From contig CM045731.1 of the NCBI GenBank assembly GCA_024760905.1, positions 53,048,501 through 53,112,500 on the forward strand: a stretch of 64,000 nucleotides of DNA, given 5' to 3'. The DNA is from Plotosus lineatus. Lineage: Eukaryota > Chordata > Actinopteri > Siluriformes > Plotosidae. Below, one piece after another: positions 44,657 through 56,827 of the stretch (the first letter of the stretch is position 1; each line of letters starts with the position of its first letter). The position numbers and the translations under genes are program-made. The notes below the pieces were generated by a model. That model was given only the letters and a program-made list of their open reading frames with translations, had not been told where the DNA came from and made no database searches.

Positions 44657-45249
44657 CTGTACTTAAATACCCCTGGATAATTAAATAATACACAATATTA
44701 ATAGTGTATTGGGTCAAAGAAGAAATTGTAGTTCAAGGGGGGAAAAAAAAATCAAGAATACAAAATAAAAACTAAAGTGACTTCAACCATTATCGTGATA
44801 GGGAAAATCTTAGGAAGCCTTATTTTTTACTAACTCGAGATTGATTAAACATTCCATTGTTCCTGAATGACTGTGGTGTTTAGTTAATTTTTTCCAAGTT
44901 GAAACTCAAAAATTCAGAGTTACGAGTTATAAATGAGAATTGTTAATTACATCACTAAACAAGAACACTCAGAGAGCACAAACCATCCAAAGTAACAAAA
45001 TAAACTCATACACAGCACCTGCTGCTGCGCATACTGTGATACCACACTTCCAAAACTTTCTCACAATCTTAAGGAAACTTTTTAAAAAAAAAAAATCCCT
45101 GATCCAGAATTTGATCCGAATCATCACCAAAACCCAATAGAGTCTTCCTTAGTAGAAATAGCATGACAACCCATGAACAAGTTTTCACATTACAGTATTT
45201 CAAAAGATGTTGGGTTTTTACAGTCGAGCCTACGGTCTCATTATCCCCA

Positions 45250-45405
45250 GTATTTTTACTGGTAACCATTTATACTGCGGGGTGGACAGAGGCTAAGAGA
45301 TTAAGGACTTACGCATTGGTCTTATCACGGTTGGGGTCTAACGAGGCTTCAAACCCACGACCTCTCTATCATGAGCCCAGCACCCCAACCACTGACCCCT
45401 TAAAA
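45250..45405 (+). repeat. Family D fragment
   Basis: 'catttatactgcggggtgga' and 'aacccacgacctctctatca' with 'cccagcaccccaaccactga' match the 3' part of family D at 54965. Confidence 0.55.
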
Positions 45406-46482
45406 ATTTCAGATTCAGAATTGAATCCAAATTGGAATGGAGTCCTCTTTGTCCAAAGCCCCACCTGCTAACAAAATACAATAAATACAAAAAAGGAGGG
45501 ATAAAAAATATATTATGACTGGCTGACAGTACAAGCGTGTCATCCAGAACCCTGTCATGTAAACGTTTTGATGTTTATGTGTACAGTACTGCATATGAAT
45601 CATAGTAAACACTGACGGCTTTCTCGGGAGACTCTAAAGTGTTCCATAAGGTGAAGAAGAATTATTAGCTTCAGTCTGTTAGCTGAGATGATGCTGAAGT
45701 CTCTGCACTTATGCCTTGAGGGGGAAAGTCACCGGTGCACACAAGAGGTTAGCTGGTGGTAGGTGGTAGCGGTAAATTAATCATGAGCAACACAGATGAT
45801 TCCTCTAGGGATTTGCTGTTCGAGAGGTACAGGATTGAGTGTCGGCGCCACTCGGTGATGGCCCGGTGGTTTGGGTCCCTGGCAGGATGTTGTGACGTTA
45901 TTGAGGAACGCACCAGCTCCATGTCATTTGATAGACCATTACTAATTCAACATATTCACTGAGTGCATGACATGTACAGTATAAGTTACAGTATTATGAT
46001 CCAGTATGTATATGTATGTGGAAGATATAACATTTGGATGAAGGAAGTGTATGATGATAAGACACTTCATCATTTTAAAACTTGAGATCACTGACCTTTT
46101 TTGCACGGTGCATGAGCTCATCATTATGAATGGCCTTACTAGCTGTAATTATTTAATGAGGGTCTGAGACTCAGTCATTCCATAATCACATCACTCTGTC
46201 TCATCAGAAGGCCTTGAAGAGATCCAGACCAACTTGCTTTAAAAGATGAGTAATGCACAGTCATCCCAATGGTGGGGGTGAAAATAATAATAAAAAAGGA
46301 AGTACATTTTTTACAATAGAAAGTAAAGGGCATGCACAGTAGATGTGGGATTTTAACAGTAACCACCAGGCACCTGAGGGGAAAAAACATACCGCCACTA
46401 CACATTTATTACAACTTATGAGACCTGAAATCGATCTGAAAAAGTACCCCACCACCACACACACATACACACACACACACGG
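45406..46482. other. Intergenic sequence, nothing recognised
   Basis: Short frames only, with no domain. A CA run sits at 46457-46480 beside the SINE. Confidence 0.35.
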
Positions 46483-46815
46483 GCAGTGGTGGCCTAGTGA
46501 TATAGCTGCTGGATCACTGATCCTAAGGTTGAGGGTTCAAAACCCACTCACCACAGGTTGTCACTGTTCCCCCCCAGTGCAGCTAACTGGGTTATCAAAG
46601 GCCGGCCATGTCTCTCACTGTTTATGGTGTGAGGCATCTAAAAGAACCATTGCTGACTTTCGACAAGAGTAGGCTGCAAAGCCGTCAGTGTGTTTCTGCC
46701 CTGCGATGGCCTGGTGAGCTGTCCAAGGTGTACTCTTGCCCGGAGTCTGCTGGGATGGGTGCCAGCCTCCCCACGACCCTAATTAGGATTAAGCGGTTAC
46801 AGAAAATGATGACCA
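46483..46815 (+). repeat. SINE type B, full length
   Basis: 'gggcagtggtggcctagtga' (box A), 'tgagggttcaaaaccc' (box B), the shared body, then 'gatggcctggtgagctgtcc', 'accctaattaggattaagcg' and 'gttacagaaaatgatga'. The flanking CA-rich sequence hides any target duplication. Confidence 0.85.
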
Positions 46816-46824
46816 CACACACTT

Positions 46825-46825
46825 A

Positions 46826-46883
<58 letters not shown>
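46825..46883. repeat. (TA)n microsatellite
   Basis: About 28 TA units directly after the SINE. Confidence 0.95.
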
Positions 46884-46890
<7 letters not shown>

Positions 46891-47314
46891 CAGTCATGTG
46901 TTGCCAATATAATCCTGAAAAGAAAACAAAGCGCAATCACTGTCTCGCACTTCCGATGGAATATAGCCAATAAAATTTTCTTGTCTCCCTGCTCATCTGT
47001 CACAACTTATATCCATTGTGTGAATACGTATTTGCCCCCTTATTCAATCGAACAACCAGTAAACCTAATTAAATTAAATTGATAAAAGGTTCAAGTAAAC
47101 GCAAGATTGAAATATGAGCCCTATTATAAGACAATTCCAAATACGTTTTCATGGCACTGCATATGGCTTTCTTAGAACATGCTCTTTTAAACTAAAGCTT
47201 AAAAGCATTTTTATGGAATGGACTGCATTTTCTTCAGCAATAATGAACAAATAATAAATCTGTAGTAATTTCAGTTTTTAAACTGTATATATCTATTTCT
47301 TACCTGAATATCTA

Positions 47315-47353
<39 letters not shown>

Positions 47354-48306
47354 CTAGTTGCTGAAATCTGTGGGCTGTTTGCTGATTTGGCCAACTTACA
47401 ATGCAGTATTTGATTCATATCTCAGAAATAAAAGTCCAAAGCTGTAGATTTTTAAATAAATTGAATTACTGAAATGTCAATTTTATGCTTGTACTATATT
47501 TGTTGCAGTCAACATCCACATCAGCTTCCACAGCCGCTAACCCACTCGCCTGCCAAGAACGTTTACAGAGCGATCATGTGTCTTTCAGTCAGTGCTTTGG
47601 TGCTGAGGAGACTCATTGTTCAGCTGCTGTGCCGCGACTGCAGCGAAGACTTTCATAACAAACACTGTTGACACATAAATAACTAATGCAGATATGAGAT
47701 CATTCTACTTTGTAGTAAAAAAAGTATTTATTATTAAATCAAATTTGAAAGTTATTTTAAAAACAAATAAACATACATTACACAAGCCAAGAAAAACATG
47801 TCATATTGCAATACTTTTTAAAGGAGGTCATTTATTATTGACCACAGCATGTAATCTTCATGGCAATGTTGATCCAGTTGTTCTGGTCGAGGCTCAGCAA
47901 CATTAATGTGGCGATAAAATGAAGCAGGTGATGAGTCGAATATACTGAATTAGCAGGTTATTACATCACTGTACTTTTTCTTTCCTGATGGCTCGGATAT
48001 AAAATGGGAATCAAATAATGAAAGAGTGGTTCAGAAAGCACGAGGGATCATTTTCACATATGTATTGGCCCCCCCCAGAGTCCTGATCGTCACCATATTG
48101 AACGTTTTCAGAATGTACTGGAGAAGTCTTTTTGGGGGTGTTCAGTTTTCCCTCATCGATTCCAGATGTCGGTGTTATGTTATGTTACTTAAGTTTGATG
48201 AAACAGTAGCATGATAATTATATTCTATCAGCGAGGCTAAAGAAGGAACAACAACATATTTGTGTGTGTTGTGTGTGTCTGATTTTTTGGGTCTGGGCAG
48301 TGTATT

Positions 48307-48337
<31 letters not shown>

Positions 48338-48424
48338 TAGCCCTTATATATAGCATACATTTTAAAATTTGAATTTTATTTTTGCCAGAATGTTTGTATA
48401 CAGTATTTATATACTTTTTCCTAT
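46884..48424. other. Intergenic AT-rich stretch without recognised repeats
   Basis: Contains (AAT)n at 47316-47352 and 48304-48334. A 65-codon frame at 47474-47671 has no domain. Otherwise nothing seen. Confidence 0.4.
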
Positions 48425-48720
48425 TAAGGTTGCAGGGAGGTCGGAGCCTATTACCAGGCGAAGGCAGGGTACACTCTGAACAGCTCACACAACCATTCAC
48501 CCTCACACTGTACTGGGGCAATCTGAAACAGCCAAATAGCCTAATGTGGATGCCTCTGTATTGCGGGAGGAAACCTGAATACCCTGAGGAAACCCAAACA
48601 TGCAGGGGGGGGAAACATACAGACTGTACAGAGTACTGGCTTTGCCAAGCCCGAGACTTGAACCCACTGCTTTCTTGTCGTGAGACACATGCTAACCACC
48701 ACACCAATACATCTCTATCA
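48425..48720 (-). repeat. Family C copy
   Basis: Complement in order: tail ('aaggttgcagggaggtcgga'), 'ccgaaggcagggtacactct'-like block, 'tgcgggaggaaacctgaata', box B 'gacttgaacccactgctttc' and box A 'tgctaaccaccacaccaata'. Confidence 0.8.
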
Positions 48721-49001
48721 TTAATTTTACCTTTACTGATCCTTCATTAATAAGATCGTTAGAGCATCAGCATTAGCTTTATTAGAAAATGCTATGTCTT
48801 TCTTTCGTAAAATTAAATTGGAAGTAATAAATCAGAGGTTTGTGGTTAGACTGAAGAGGCACATGCTCTCCTGGTTGTGTGTAGGATGCTCAGACTGGCC
48901 ATCCACCTCCACAAAATTAAACTCATCTTCAACTTTGTTGCGAATTCTCGGTATGCCTGTGTGTGTTAGAAAGAGAAATGAAGAAGTAGGTGGAGGAGGA
49001 G

Positions 49002-49015
49002 GTTACCATGGAAAC
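49002..49015. promoter_or_regulatory. X-box-like RFX palindrome
   Basis: GTTACCATGGAAAC, one of four such motifs in the interval between the two genes. Confidence 0.45.
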
Positions 49016-49253
49016 AACTTTGGCAGCACGCACCTCAGTGTACCGTATTCTGTGCCAGGAGTGTGTTACCATGTGTTATCCCAGCTTCCTTTGGGACTGT
49101 CATTTCACACAACAAACACTCACACGAATTCGAGTCTGTCAGTTTCTGCTCATGATAACGGCGAGTAGAGGGGCTTCTGAATTGAGATAAGAGGTTTGCA
49201 CGATGGAGCGTTTATTTAAACAAACAAACAAACAAACAAAGGAAAATATGTAC

Positions 49254-49310
49254 AAGATGTCAGCTGAGATGGATTAGGATTAAGTGGTTCAGAAAATGAA
49301 TGAATGGGAG
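49254..49310 (+). repeat. Family B/C 3' tail fragment
   Basis: 'gctgagatggattaggatta' followed by 'agtggttcagaaaatgaatg'; only the 3' end is present. Confidence 0.7.
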
Positions 49311-49737
49311 ATTTTTAATGTTCATTTTTGTTAAAATAAGCTCCCTATCACTTATACGTATTACATTAGGCACAGATTATGCTGTAAGGATGACCACCAG
49401 CTCAACACTTTAAAAACGAGATGAAGTAAAAGTTTATATTTTAGATTTGTTCATAAAAAACATTTGATAATGAGAACTGAGAAATCTCCCAGCCTCATTA
49501 TTGTCTGTTCAGAATTCAATGACTGATCCAATTATGTGAAACAAACCTGATATCATGCAGGCAATGAGTTTGAGTTCGAGTGATGTTGTTCTTACTTTTT
49601 CTTCCTGATCTTTGTGATCATATGGCTGACTTTGTCTTTAAAATTTTTTTACGTAATCGAAACAAAAAGCCGGTGGTTAGGAGGGGGGGTGATGATTGAG
49701 GAATAATTAAACTAATGACGGCAAGTATTTACTGTAT

Positions 49738-50099
49738 TCTGTCTTCCTTTCGGCTTTTTCCCTTTTACTCGGGAGCCGCCACAGCGAATCATCTGATTCA
49801 CACGTTTGATTTGGCAGAGGTTTTTACGTCGGATGCCCTTCCTGTCACAACCCTTTTTAGCAAGGGACAGAAACACGCTGACGACTTTGCAGCTACTCTT
49901 TACCAAAGTCAGCAATGGTTCTTTTACATGCCTCTCACCATAGACAGTGAGAGACATGGCCCGCCTTTGATAACCCAGTTAGCTGCACTGGGGGGGGTGG
50001 GTGGGTGGGTTAGTGACAACCTTGTGGAGAGTGGGACTCGAACCCCCAACCTTGGGATCAGCGATCCAGTGCCCTATACCACTAGACCACCACTGCCCC
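49738..50099 (-). repeat. SINE type A, full length, with perfect TSD
   Basis: AAGTATTTACTGTAT at 49723-49737 and 50100-50114 is an exact 15-bp duplication. On the minus strand the element starts 'ggggcagtggtggtctagtg' (box A), 'gggttcgagtcccac' (box B, nearly canonical), the body, a G/C-run with 'cccacccaccca', the RTE-5'-like segment and the RTE 3' terminus. Confidence 0.93.
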
Positions 50100-50239
50100 A
50101 AGTATTTACTGTATACTAAAACTAAATCTCTCCATGTGGACATTATTTCTTTGTGCTAGATACACTAAGTTCAGACTGATAACCATTCAAATACACAACG
50201 AGGGCAATTTAATGAGGACTGCTTGCATAAAATCCATTA

Positions 50240-50545
50240 TAATTGATCAAGCCACTTAATCCTATAAGGAGCCCATCTCAGCTGACTCTGGGTGAAGGTG
50301 GAATACACCCTGAACAGCTCAACAGTCCACCAAAAGGTAAGACAAGCACAATCATTCACACTCACACTTACACATAGGGGCAATCTAAGAGTCAATCAGC
50401 CTCACGGGTATCTTTCTGGACTGTAGGAGGAAACTGAAGTGGTTGGAGGAAACCATGACAATCACAGGAAGAACATGCAAGCAACACCTGGGACTTGAAC
50501 CCGGCTGTGAAGCGCATGTCCTACCTACAACACAACTGAGCTGCT
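50240..50545 (-). repeat. Family C copy
   Basis: The complement shows tail, 'ctggactgtaggaggaaact', 'aagaacatgcaagcaacacc' and box B 'gggacttgaacccggc'. Confidence 0.8.
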
Positions 50546-52005
50546 CAGGATTTTACTGTTACTTTTGAAATTAAAAGAGAGTGAAGTTTGAAATTTCAGT
50601 AGCTCGTGTTGCTATGACTGACAGGGGAGCGGATAGGGTAGCTGCCATGAATGGCTGTAGAACCATCCAGATTTGACTTGCACACGGTGAACAATACAGT
50701 GAATGTGTTTCTGTTGTGCTTAAAACATTTGTTTAGCTGTGAAAGCAAAGCAGGAGTGAATTCTTTGTCCTGGTTGGATGGAGGAGGGAAAAAAAAGCTG
50801 GTGTCCTGACTTGCAATATACTGAGTCATCAGTCCACTGGGCAATGACAAAAAAAATACCCTGACATAATCTGCATGTCCTGGGAGCTTGCTTGGGTGAT
50901 TATCCTCCCATGCTTAGAGCTAGCAGTAATGGTGCCCGAAGGCATGGGGGAAAGAGATCCACCCTGAGCCGCACTGAAGGTGAAATGGAATTAATAACCC
51001 TGTCATTGGAGCCTAGACGGAGAAGTGATCATATAAACAGCTCTTCACCTATTCTGCCCGTGAAACCATCCCATCCTTTTAAATGCATCATAATGAATGA
51101 ATTGAGGGAAATGAGCACAGCTGAAGTCTCTTCCTTTGTGGGAAGAATGTTTCCATGGCAACCACCATCCACGGGACATTGATTTCAGGCTCGATAAATA
51201 AGTCTTATATATCTGCTTTGCACACAATGTGTTGTGTAGGTACACAGTAAAGCAAAGATCAGGGATATTTTACCCAGATTACTGCTTATACCACAAGTGC
51301 AAGATGCTAAGGACTTGCTAGTTAGCTAATACGTGACAATACTTCTGAATGTGTGATGTATTTTAATAAATTATGCTGTATAACTTCCAAAATGTTTCAA
51401 ACTGTTGCTGTTGAATGAAGTCTGAAGGACACTTGGAGATGATGCTTGGATGATGACACTTAATACCACCACCACCACCACCACCACCCTGAGAGGCTCT
51501 CGAGACCGTTCAGTTCTAACGACAAATGGAGGACTCCTGATTAACTGAGAACGACTGCTGAATAATTGAGCACTTTGATGACAAAGTCTGGGTGTTGGTT
51601 CAGGGGCCAAGGATAAAGCTAACAAGCTAATCTGGGGTGTCGCTCTGTTGCTATGGCAGCCAAGTCAGGCTCACGCTCATGGGAAAAATAAGGCAGGAAG
51701 TGGATTCACATCACACAGTTCTCAGGGAAAACATGTTCGAGCAGATGCAGATAGAATTGGAGCTTTAATGCTTTTTCCCCACAAAATAGTGACGAACACT
51801 GTTGCTGTTTTGTCAAAGTTTGCAAGGAAGCATTTGGAATGGCGTGTTACCCCATAGAGGACTGAGAGGCTCGTTTAGATTCAGCCTTCCATTTATTTTT
51901 ACATCAATCCATTTTAGTTCTAAATCATTCTTTCCATTTATATAACTATTATTTACCAGAGAAACACAATGCTGTATGAGCAGCTCTACGAACTCGAACT
52001 CAAGT
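50546..52005. other. Repeat-poor intergenic stretch
   Basis: About 1.45 kb with no local repeat family, an (ACC)n run at 51465-51487, and an X-box at 51149. A 96-codon frame (50892-51182) has no recognisable domain. Candidate conserved noncoding region near camk2n1. Confidence 0.4.
51149..51162. promoter_or_regulatory. X-box-like RFX palindrome
   Basis: GTTTCCATGGCAAC is one mismatch from the palindromic RFX consensus. Confidence 0.45.
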
Positions 52006-52009
52006 AAAA

Positions 52010-52460
52010 TGGCATAATGGGCATGTCTCTGTTCTGTAGGAGGAAACCAGAGTACCAGGAGAAAACCCAGACAAGCACAGGAAGAACACATACAAATTTC
52101 ACACAGAACGCTGAACCTGAGAGTCAAGCCCAAAGCCCTTCGTGCTGTGGGAGGACACCCATACTGGTACAAGGGGAACATGCAAACTCCACAATGACAA
52201 GTCTGGGACTTGAACCCAATACCATCTTGCTGTGAGGTGGACGTGATAACCACCACACACACCCCCACCCCCGTTATTTATCAAAAGCCAATTAGCCTAA
52301 TGTGCAGGTCTTTGATTTGTGGAAAGAAACCAAGTACCCAGAAGAAACCCATGCAAGCATGAGAAGAATATGTTGACTTCTCACAGCCAAGTCCAGACCT
52401 TGAACCCAGGACCATCTTGCTTGTACGGCGGATGTGTTAACCACATTGCTACGCACGATG
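52010..52460 (-). repeat. Two family C copies in tandem
   Basis: 52010-52250 and 52255-52460 each show complementary centre and box B blocks ('gggacttgaacccaatacca'; 'gaccttgaacccaggaccat') in the same orientation. Confidence 0.7.
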
Positions 52461-53642
52461 ATGTGACATCACACAGTACATAACCACATCTCATTTGCAT
52501 ACGTCATATACAGAGTTGACCAGAAGTCTATAATGTCGCTATATGGTCAATGTGTATTGTTGTGAAGTGCGTTTCCCCAAATCAGAGTCTCACAAAGGAT
52601 CATTCGGAGTGATTTTATTATATGTTCACATTTTGATGGTCATATTTTCCATTATGAATGTAGCCCTGTTAAGCGGTAAGAAGTGCAACATACTATATGT
52701 AATATTCAAAAGTTTTGAGGTCTGTCATTCCAAAGTTACCGTAAATACACCAGTTTCACTGACACACAGCGAGGCACTTCAGCCCATCTCATGCAAAAGC
52801 AGGTAGAAAAGTCCCGAAACGGACAGGACGGCCAGAACTTCACAGTACGCAGTGCACAGCTCGACTGGCATTCCTTTTTTTAGTTGCAAGATTTGGCACA
52901 AAATTTGTCATCATAAAGATCCTGTACAGCAGAGAACGCTAGAACTAAAAATAAGCCGGTTTCACAAACTGCTTTTCGGTACAAAAAGGTAGCGATTCAC
53001 TTGAGGCTGTGCAGGCAATACCCACAAAAATTACAATTAGCAACAAAACAATTAATTTTAAAAAAATCAATTTATAAAAATGTTTGCTCAGTCTTTAGTG
53101 CTGCAAAAATGTACAGAATAACAGATTTTCTTAAAGTGGAAAAAACACATCACGGAAAAAAATCACAGTTCCATCGTGCACAAAGTTATAGCTTCAGACG
53201 GGGTAAAAATAAAAAACCCAAACAAACAAACAAAAAAAACAAAACAAAAAAGTACGCTGTGTGGAAAAAGAAGAAAACACGAAATAAAACATCATAAATC
53301 TGGAATTTGTGCTTATTAATATAAATGCATTCTTACAATACGATGCTTTACAACCTTTACCACTAAGGATCAACACATAGCAATATATTAGACTGATTTC
53401 AACCCAGAAAAGAAAAGAAGGAGGAAAAGAGTGATTAAAACATGCCCTCGGGAGGAATCCCTAAGTCAAACATTGGGTTCTCCGTGTAGGAGCCTGCGCT
53501 GGTACTGCGTCATGTTGTGAAATTCAACCCATACTGGAGAGCACCGCAAAGCGCCATGTTCACTCAGAAGTGAGCATTTCAAAATTTAAAAAAAAAAAAA
53601 AAAAGAAAAAAGAAAAAGTCCTTTCACTGTGACATTTTTTTT
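52461..53642 (-). other. camk2n1: camk2n1 3' UTR and downstream flank (inferred)
   Basis: No repeat family is seen here except A-rich runs. Part of it is presumably the camk2n1 3' UTR. TTTATT (complement of AATAAA) at 52614-52619 is one possible polyadenylation signal, but the true end cannot be fixed. Confidence 0.4.
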
Positions 53643-53713
53643 TTACGCTTTCGAAGGAGACTTTTCTGTCGTGTTTTGGAGCACCTCATCAATTCGGTCA
53701 TCTTCTATGACGA
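53643..53713 (-). CDS. camk2n1: camk2n1 exon 2
   Basis: On the minus strand a strong polypyrimidine tract and TTTAG acceptor end at 53714. The exon completes the Val codon split at 55489 and reads VVIEDDRIDEVLQNTTEK SP, then SKA and TAA (53645-53643). VVIEDDRID is the invariant continuation of the CaM-KIIN inhibitory sequence; the last 12 residues are more divergent than in tetrapod copies I recall. Confidence 0.93.
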
Positions 53714-54614
53714 CTAAAGGGGGAAGAGGGAAAAAAAGAAATGTGTAATTAGATCCTAATGAAAATTATTTTCTCTAAAAATAAATTAAAATAAATTGGG
53801 GGGGTGGGGGAACAGCTGGGGGTTCGTGGCAGATGGTTTTGGATGGTGGGAATTATATAACCAGGTAAAAATAATGACATTTAGGACATTGGCTACAGCA
53901 GGACAAACCAAAGTACATGACATGCAGTCTGCTCCTTACTACACCCTGTTTAAAATTTATTTATATATATGTTTTTTTTTTTTTTTTTTAAATCCAATCA
54001 CCACCACCATCTCTCGTGCACGCATGTATTATGTAATCCTAAATCCATGCCTGGATGTAATATCTTTCCAGACATTACACTGAGCCTACATGCACAAATA
54101 TGAGCAGATAATAGCATCCAGGCAGGAAAAACCAACACAGCACGTTTCCACGAGTGAACATCTGGGCAGTGATGCATCAAGATAAACCAGAAATGCATGT
54201 CAACGTTCAGAGCAGAGTAACATTATCCTGTGAAACAAAGAAAACTCAAACGGTGCAATACTTCAAGGACAAAATCCATCCTGAAGGTGGTGTTCATGAT
54301 GAAAAATCTGAGCGGGCATTCCTACATTACCCACAATGCTCTTTGATAATCAATTTAGCACTTCGTTTAGCCCGTTTTCAACCCTACATCAAAAAAGTGG
54401 AACTCTGGTACTTTCACCTGTCAAGGTCAGTCACCTCTTAATGCTGAAAAGAGATTATCTTAAAAGCTAGACAACATCAGTGCATTCTGGAACTTTGAGT
54501 CAAGAAACACCTCTATGACTCCGATGGAAGAGGTAACAGTGCTGCCGCCTCATTGCACCTGATACTTCCTGGACATACTTCCTGACTTTCCCCGGGTTTT
54601 TCAGTTTTTGTTGC

Positions 54615-54648
<34 letters not shown>

Positions 54649-55488
54649 CACCCCGCCCCAGAGTTTATTTATGTGGCCCACCAATAAGTGACCCCCTGTG
54701 ACATCAAAGCGTTACACACCCTTAACTTCTCAAATGAATAACAACAAACTTTTAAAATCCAGGATTTACAGAACCATCAGAAAATTTTCAGTTGAAACAT
54801 ATTTTCAGTGTTTCAGGGCAGAGGGTACCTTTAAAAATTTAAAGGGGAAATATCATGATTGTTTAAAAAAAAAAAAGGGGCAATATAGAATCAATGGGAA
54901 TATAAATCACAAATTGATGAACATTTGTTTTTTTTTTTTTAAATGTCAGGCTTTTTAAACCTGAACATTGTGGTTCATCAGAGCTGGAGCTTATCCCATT
55001 CACGGATTGTAGTGTGACGTGAAGTGGAGTTCAACTAGCCCTGGATGGGACACTTGTCCACTGAAGGTTACCCACAAAGTATTTATTTATTTTACACTGG
55101 TGGTGCCACAAAGGCTCATTTATGGTTAAAACCTTGCCCAGGGGACTAAACATACTAGGGATCTGGTTGGGATTCAAACCCACAACCTCCTGCTCATGAA
55201 TCCAGCACCCTAGCACTCGCTAGTCATTAAATAGAGACAAACGTTATGATTGCAAACAGATCTGAAAACTGTTCAGCCCAACAAGTTGTCAACTTCGAAA
55301 ACTTTACAGTTCTTATAGTTTGAGTTAAAAAGCAATTTAATGAAGACAATACTTTTATTTTGGATATTTATTGCATGAATAGACAGATAATTAATTTTTG
55401 AGTAAAATATGATTCAGCTTCTTTAATGATAAATAAAATTGACTTTTATTTGGATCTTTTAGGGTAAACCTTCTGAAATTCTTCTCAC
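53714..55488 (-). other. camk2n1: camk2n1 intron
   Basis: A 1,775-bp GT-AG intron (GTGAGA...TTTAG on the minus strand). It holds a 31-base poly-A at 54617-54647, T/A runs near 53970 and 54930, and a family D repeat at 54965-55235. Confidence 0.85.
54965..55235 (+). repeat. Family D copy
   Basis: 'tggttcatcagagctggagc', 'gtggagttcaactagccctg', 'gatgggacacttgtccactg' and 'aacccacaacctcctgctca', in the same order as other D copies. Lies inside the camk2n1 intron. Confidence 0.65.
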
Positions 55489-55654
55489 CTCGTTTGCTCC
55501 GTCCGATCTGTCCAAGTTTTGGAGGTCTTTTATTCTGTGTGGAGCTGAAGAAGTTGCTGGTGTTGTGCAGGCGGCAGGTGAGAGACATTTGCTCCTCGTC
55601 TCCATCGTTACTGTACCGACTTATGTTTTCCTCGTAAGGCAACACCTGCGACAT
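55489..55654 (-). CDS. camk2n1: camk2n1 exon 1 (CaMKII inhibitor 1)
   Basis: The protein is a small inhibitor that binds the activated kinase domain of calcium/calmodulin-dependent protein kinase II, mainly in neurons. Exon 1 gives 55 codons starting MSQVLPYEENISRYSNDGD, then MSLTCRLHNTSNFF and the inhibitory core KRPPKLGQIGRSKR. With exon 2 the protein is 78 residues, the usual family length. The start at 55654 was chosen because it matches the family N-terminus (MS-VLPY); an in-frame upstream ATG at 55738 would add a non-family extension. 'QNKRPPKLGQIGRSKR' favours CAMK2N1 over CAMK2N2, which to my recollection has Ala at two of these sites. The N-terminal half is more diverged than in tetrapods, so a teleost duplicate (1a or 1b) is possible. 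Confidence 0.93.
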
Positions 55655-55784
55655 GATTCGCTCTCTCTCTGCCTGTCTTTCTTTCTTTCTTAATAAAACC
55701 AAAGTCAACAAATAAAATCTTTTATTCAAATAAAACAACCGAAAATATCAAGCAAACAACAATATTTTGCAAAGCAATTTTTTA

Positions 55785-56060
55785 CCCGCGAGCCTCTAGG
55801 TGTTTCGGCCAGAACAGGTCCGAGAGTCAGAGGAACCACGTGGTACATAGATAACGCACCAATGTGAAATCTGCCCTCCCGTCCACGGATTCGCCAGACG
55901 ACCAGTCAATCAGCCAATCAAATTCGCATCGTGAGGATTCCAACCCAATTACAATCTAAGTAGGTGGGATTTTATTTATTCGGCCAATCAGTGCGGAGCG
56001 CATCCGATTCTTTCAGGAGTACAAACTCAGCACAACACGTATGCGTGTCCGAAATGGTGC
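55785..56060 (-). promoter_or_regulatory. Candidate camk2n1 promoter/5' region
   Basis: A CpG-dense stretch unlike the AT-rich surroundings, 130-400 bp upstream of the ATG. It contains an E-box CACGTG (55837-55842) and two CCAAT motifs (55914, 55984; ATTGG in gene orientation) 70 bp apart. A donor-like 'ctcgcgg|gtaaaa' (minus, near 55790) could mark a 5' UTR intron. The start site is not determinable. Confidence 0.5.
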
Positions 56061-56198
56061 CTCCCATTCCCTTATGAGCAACATAAAGTGCACTACTTTA
56101 TTCTTTCCTAGTTAGGGAACATTTGTCATGCGCAGGAGTTCATTTTTTGTACAGTCTCCCTCTTATTAATTTTCTCTCTACTTTTCAACAATGAGAAA

Positions 56199-56202
<4 letters not shown>

Positions 56203-56230
<28 letters not shown>
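56203..56230. repeat. (GA)n microsatellite
   Basis: About 14 GA units. Confidence 0.9.
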
Positions 56231-56231
<1 letters not shown>

Positions 56232-56574
56232 TTTAGAAATAGTGCACTAGGTGCTTTATAGACAGTGCACCAGTGTGATTTGGAACACGCCGGTTGTTTT
56301 GGGACCATTTCAAAGTCGTCGCAAAGCTGATCGGGAGGGAACAAAAATAAATAAATAAAAAAAAACAGCTGATGGGAAGCGAAAATAAAGCCGAGATTAG
56401 CTCAAGACGAGTTTCTCTTATTACTGTGAGAACGGCACATTTGTTCTATCACCATCTGCAAGATTCAGGGTTTTTCCGACAAACAAAATGATAACACAGG
56501 TTTTAGTGTTTTATTACAATGTGCATCAGAATAAATGAACAAGACATTTAAACAAACCATTTTGATTGTGGAGC

Positions 56575-56597
56575 CGTTTTCAGTCCATTGCAAGGCC

Positions 56598-56638
<41 letters not shown>

Positions 56639-56735
56639 CCAATTTGGAACTGCTGATTGTGTATGTCTGAACTGTGGGAGGAAACTGGAGTTCCCTGAGG
56701 AAACCCATGCAAGTACAGAAAGAACTGAGTTCAAA
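56575..56735 (-). repeat. Family C fragment with (CA)n
   Basis: 'cagtccattgcaaggcc', a CA run at 56602-56634, 'gaactgtgggaggaaactgg' and 'aacccatgcaagtacagaaa' are complements of family C blocks. Confidence 0.65.
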
Positions 56736-56770
56736 ATACTACTTACTTTTTAAAATTACATTATATAAAA

Positions 56771-56827
56771 GCCGATATATAAAAGCAATACATAAACGCC
56801 GAAAGGAAAAGAAGAAGAAGAAAGAAG
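56771..56827 (+). mobile_element. Minimal RTE tail insertion (57 bp) with TSD
   Basis: Contains only 'gccgaaaggaaaagaagaag' plus a short AAG tail, preceded by ~27 bases of AT-rich filler resembling the flank. ACATTATATAAAA at 56758-56770 and 56828-56840 is an exact 13-bp duplication. Confidence 0.8.

Noticed and set aside
50892..51182. 96-codon frame near the X-box at 51149
   Set aside because: No domain and no codon or splice support; the conserved-looking part is better explained as regulatory sequence.
55655..55738. Upstream in-frame ATG of camk2n1
   Set aside because: The added residues are hydrophobic then repetitive Lys/Glu/Arg and match nothing in the family; the ATG at 55654 gives the usual 78-residue protein.
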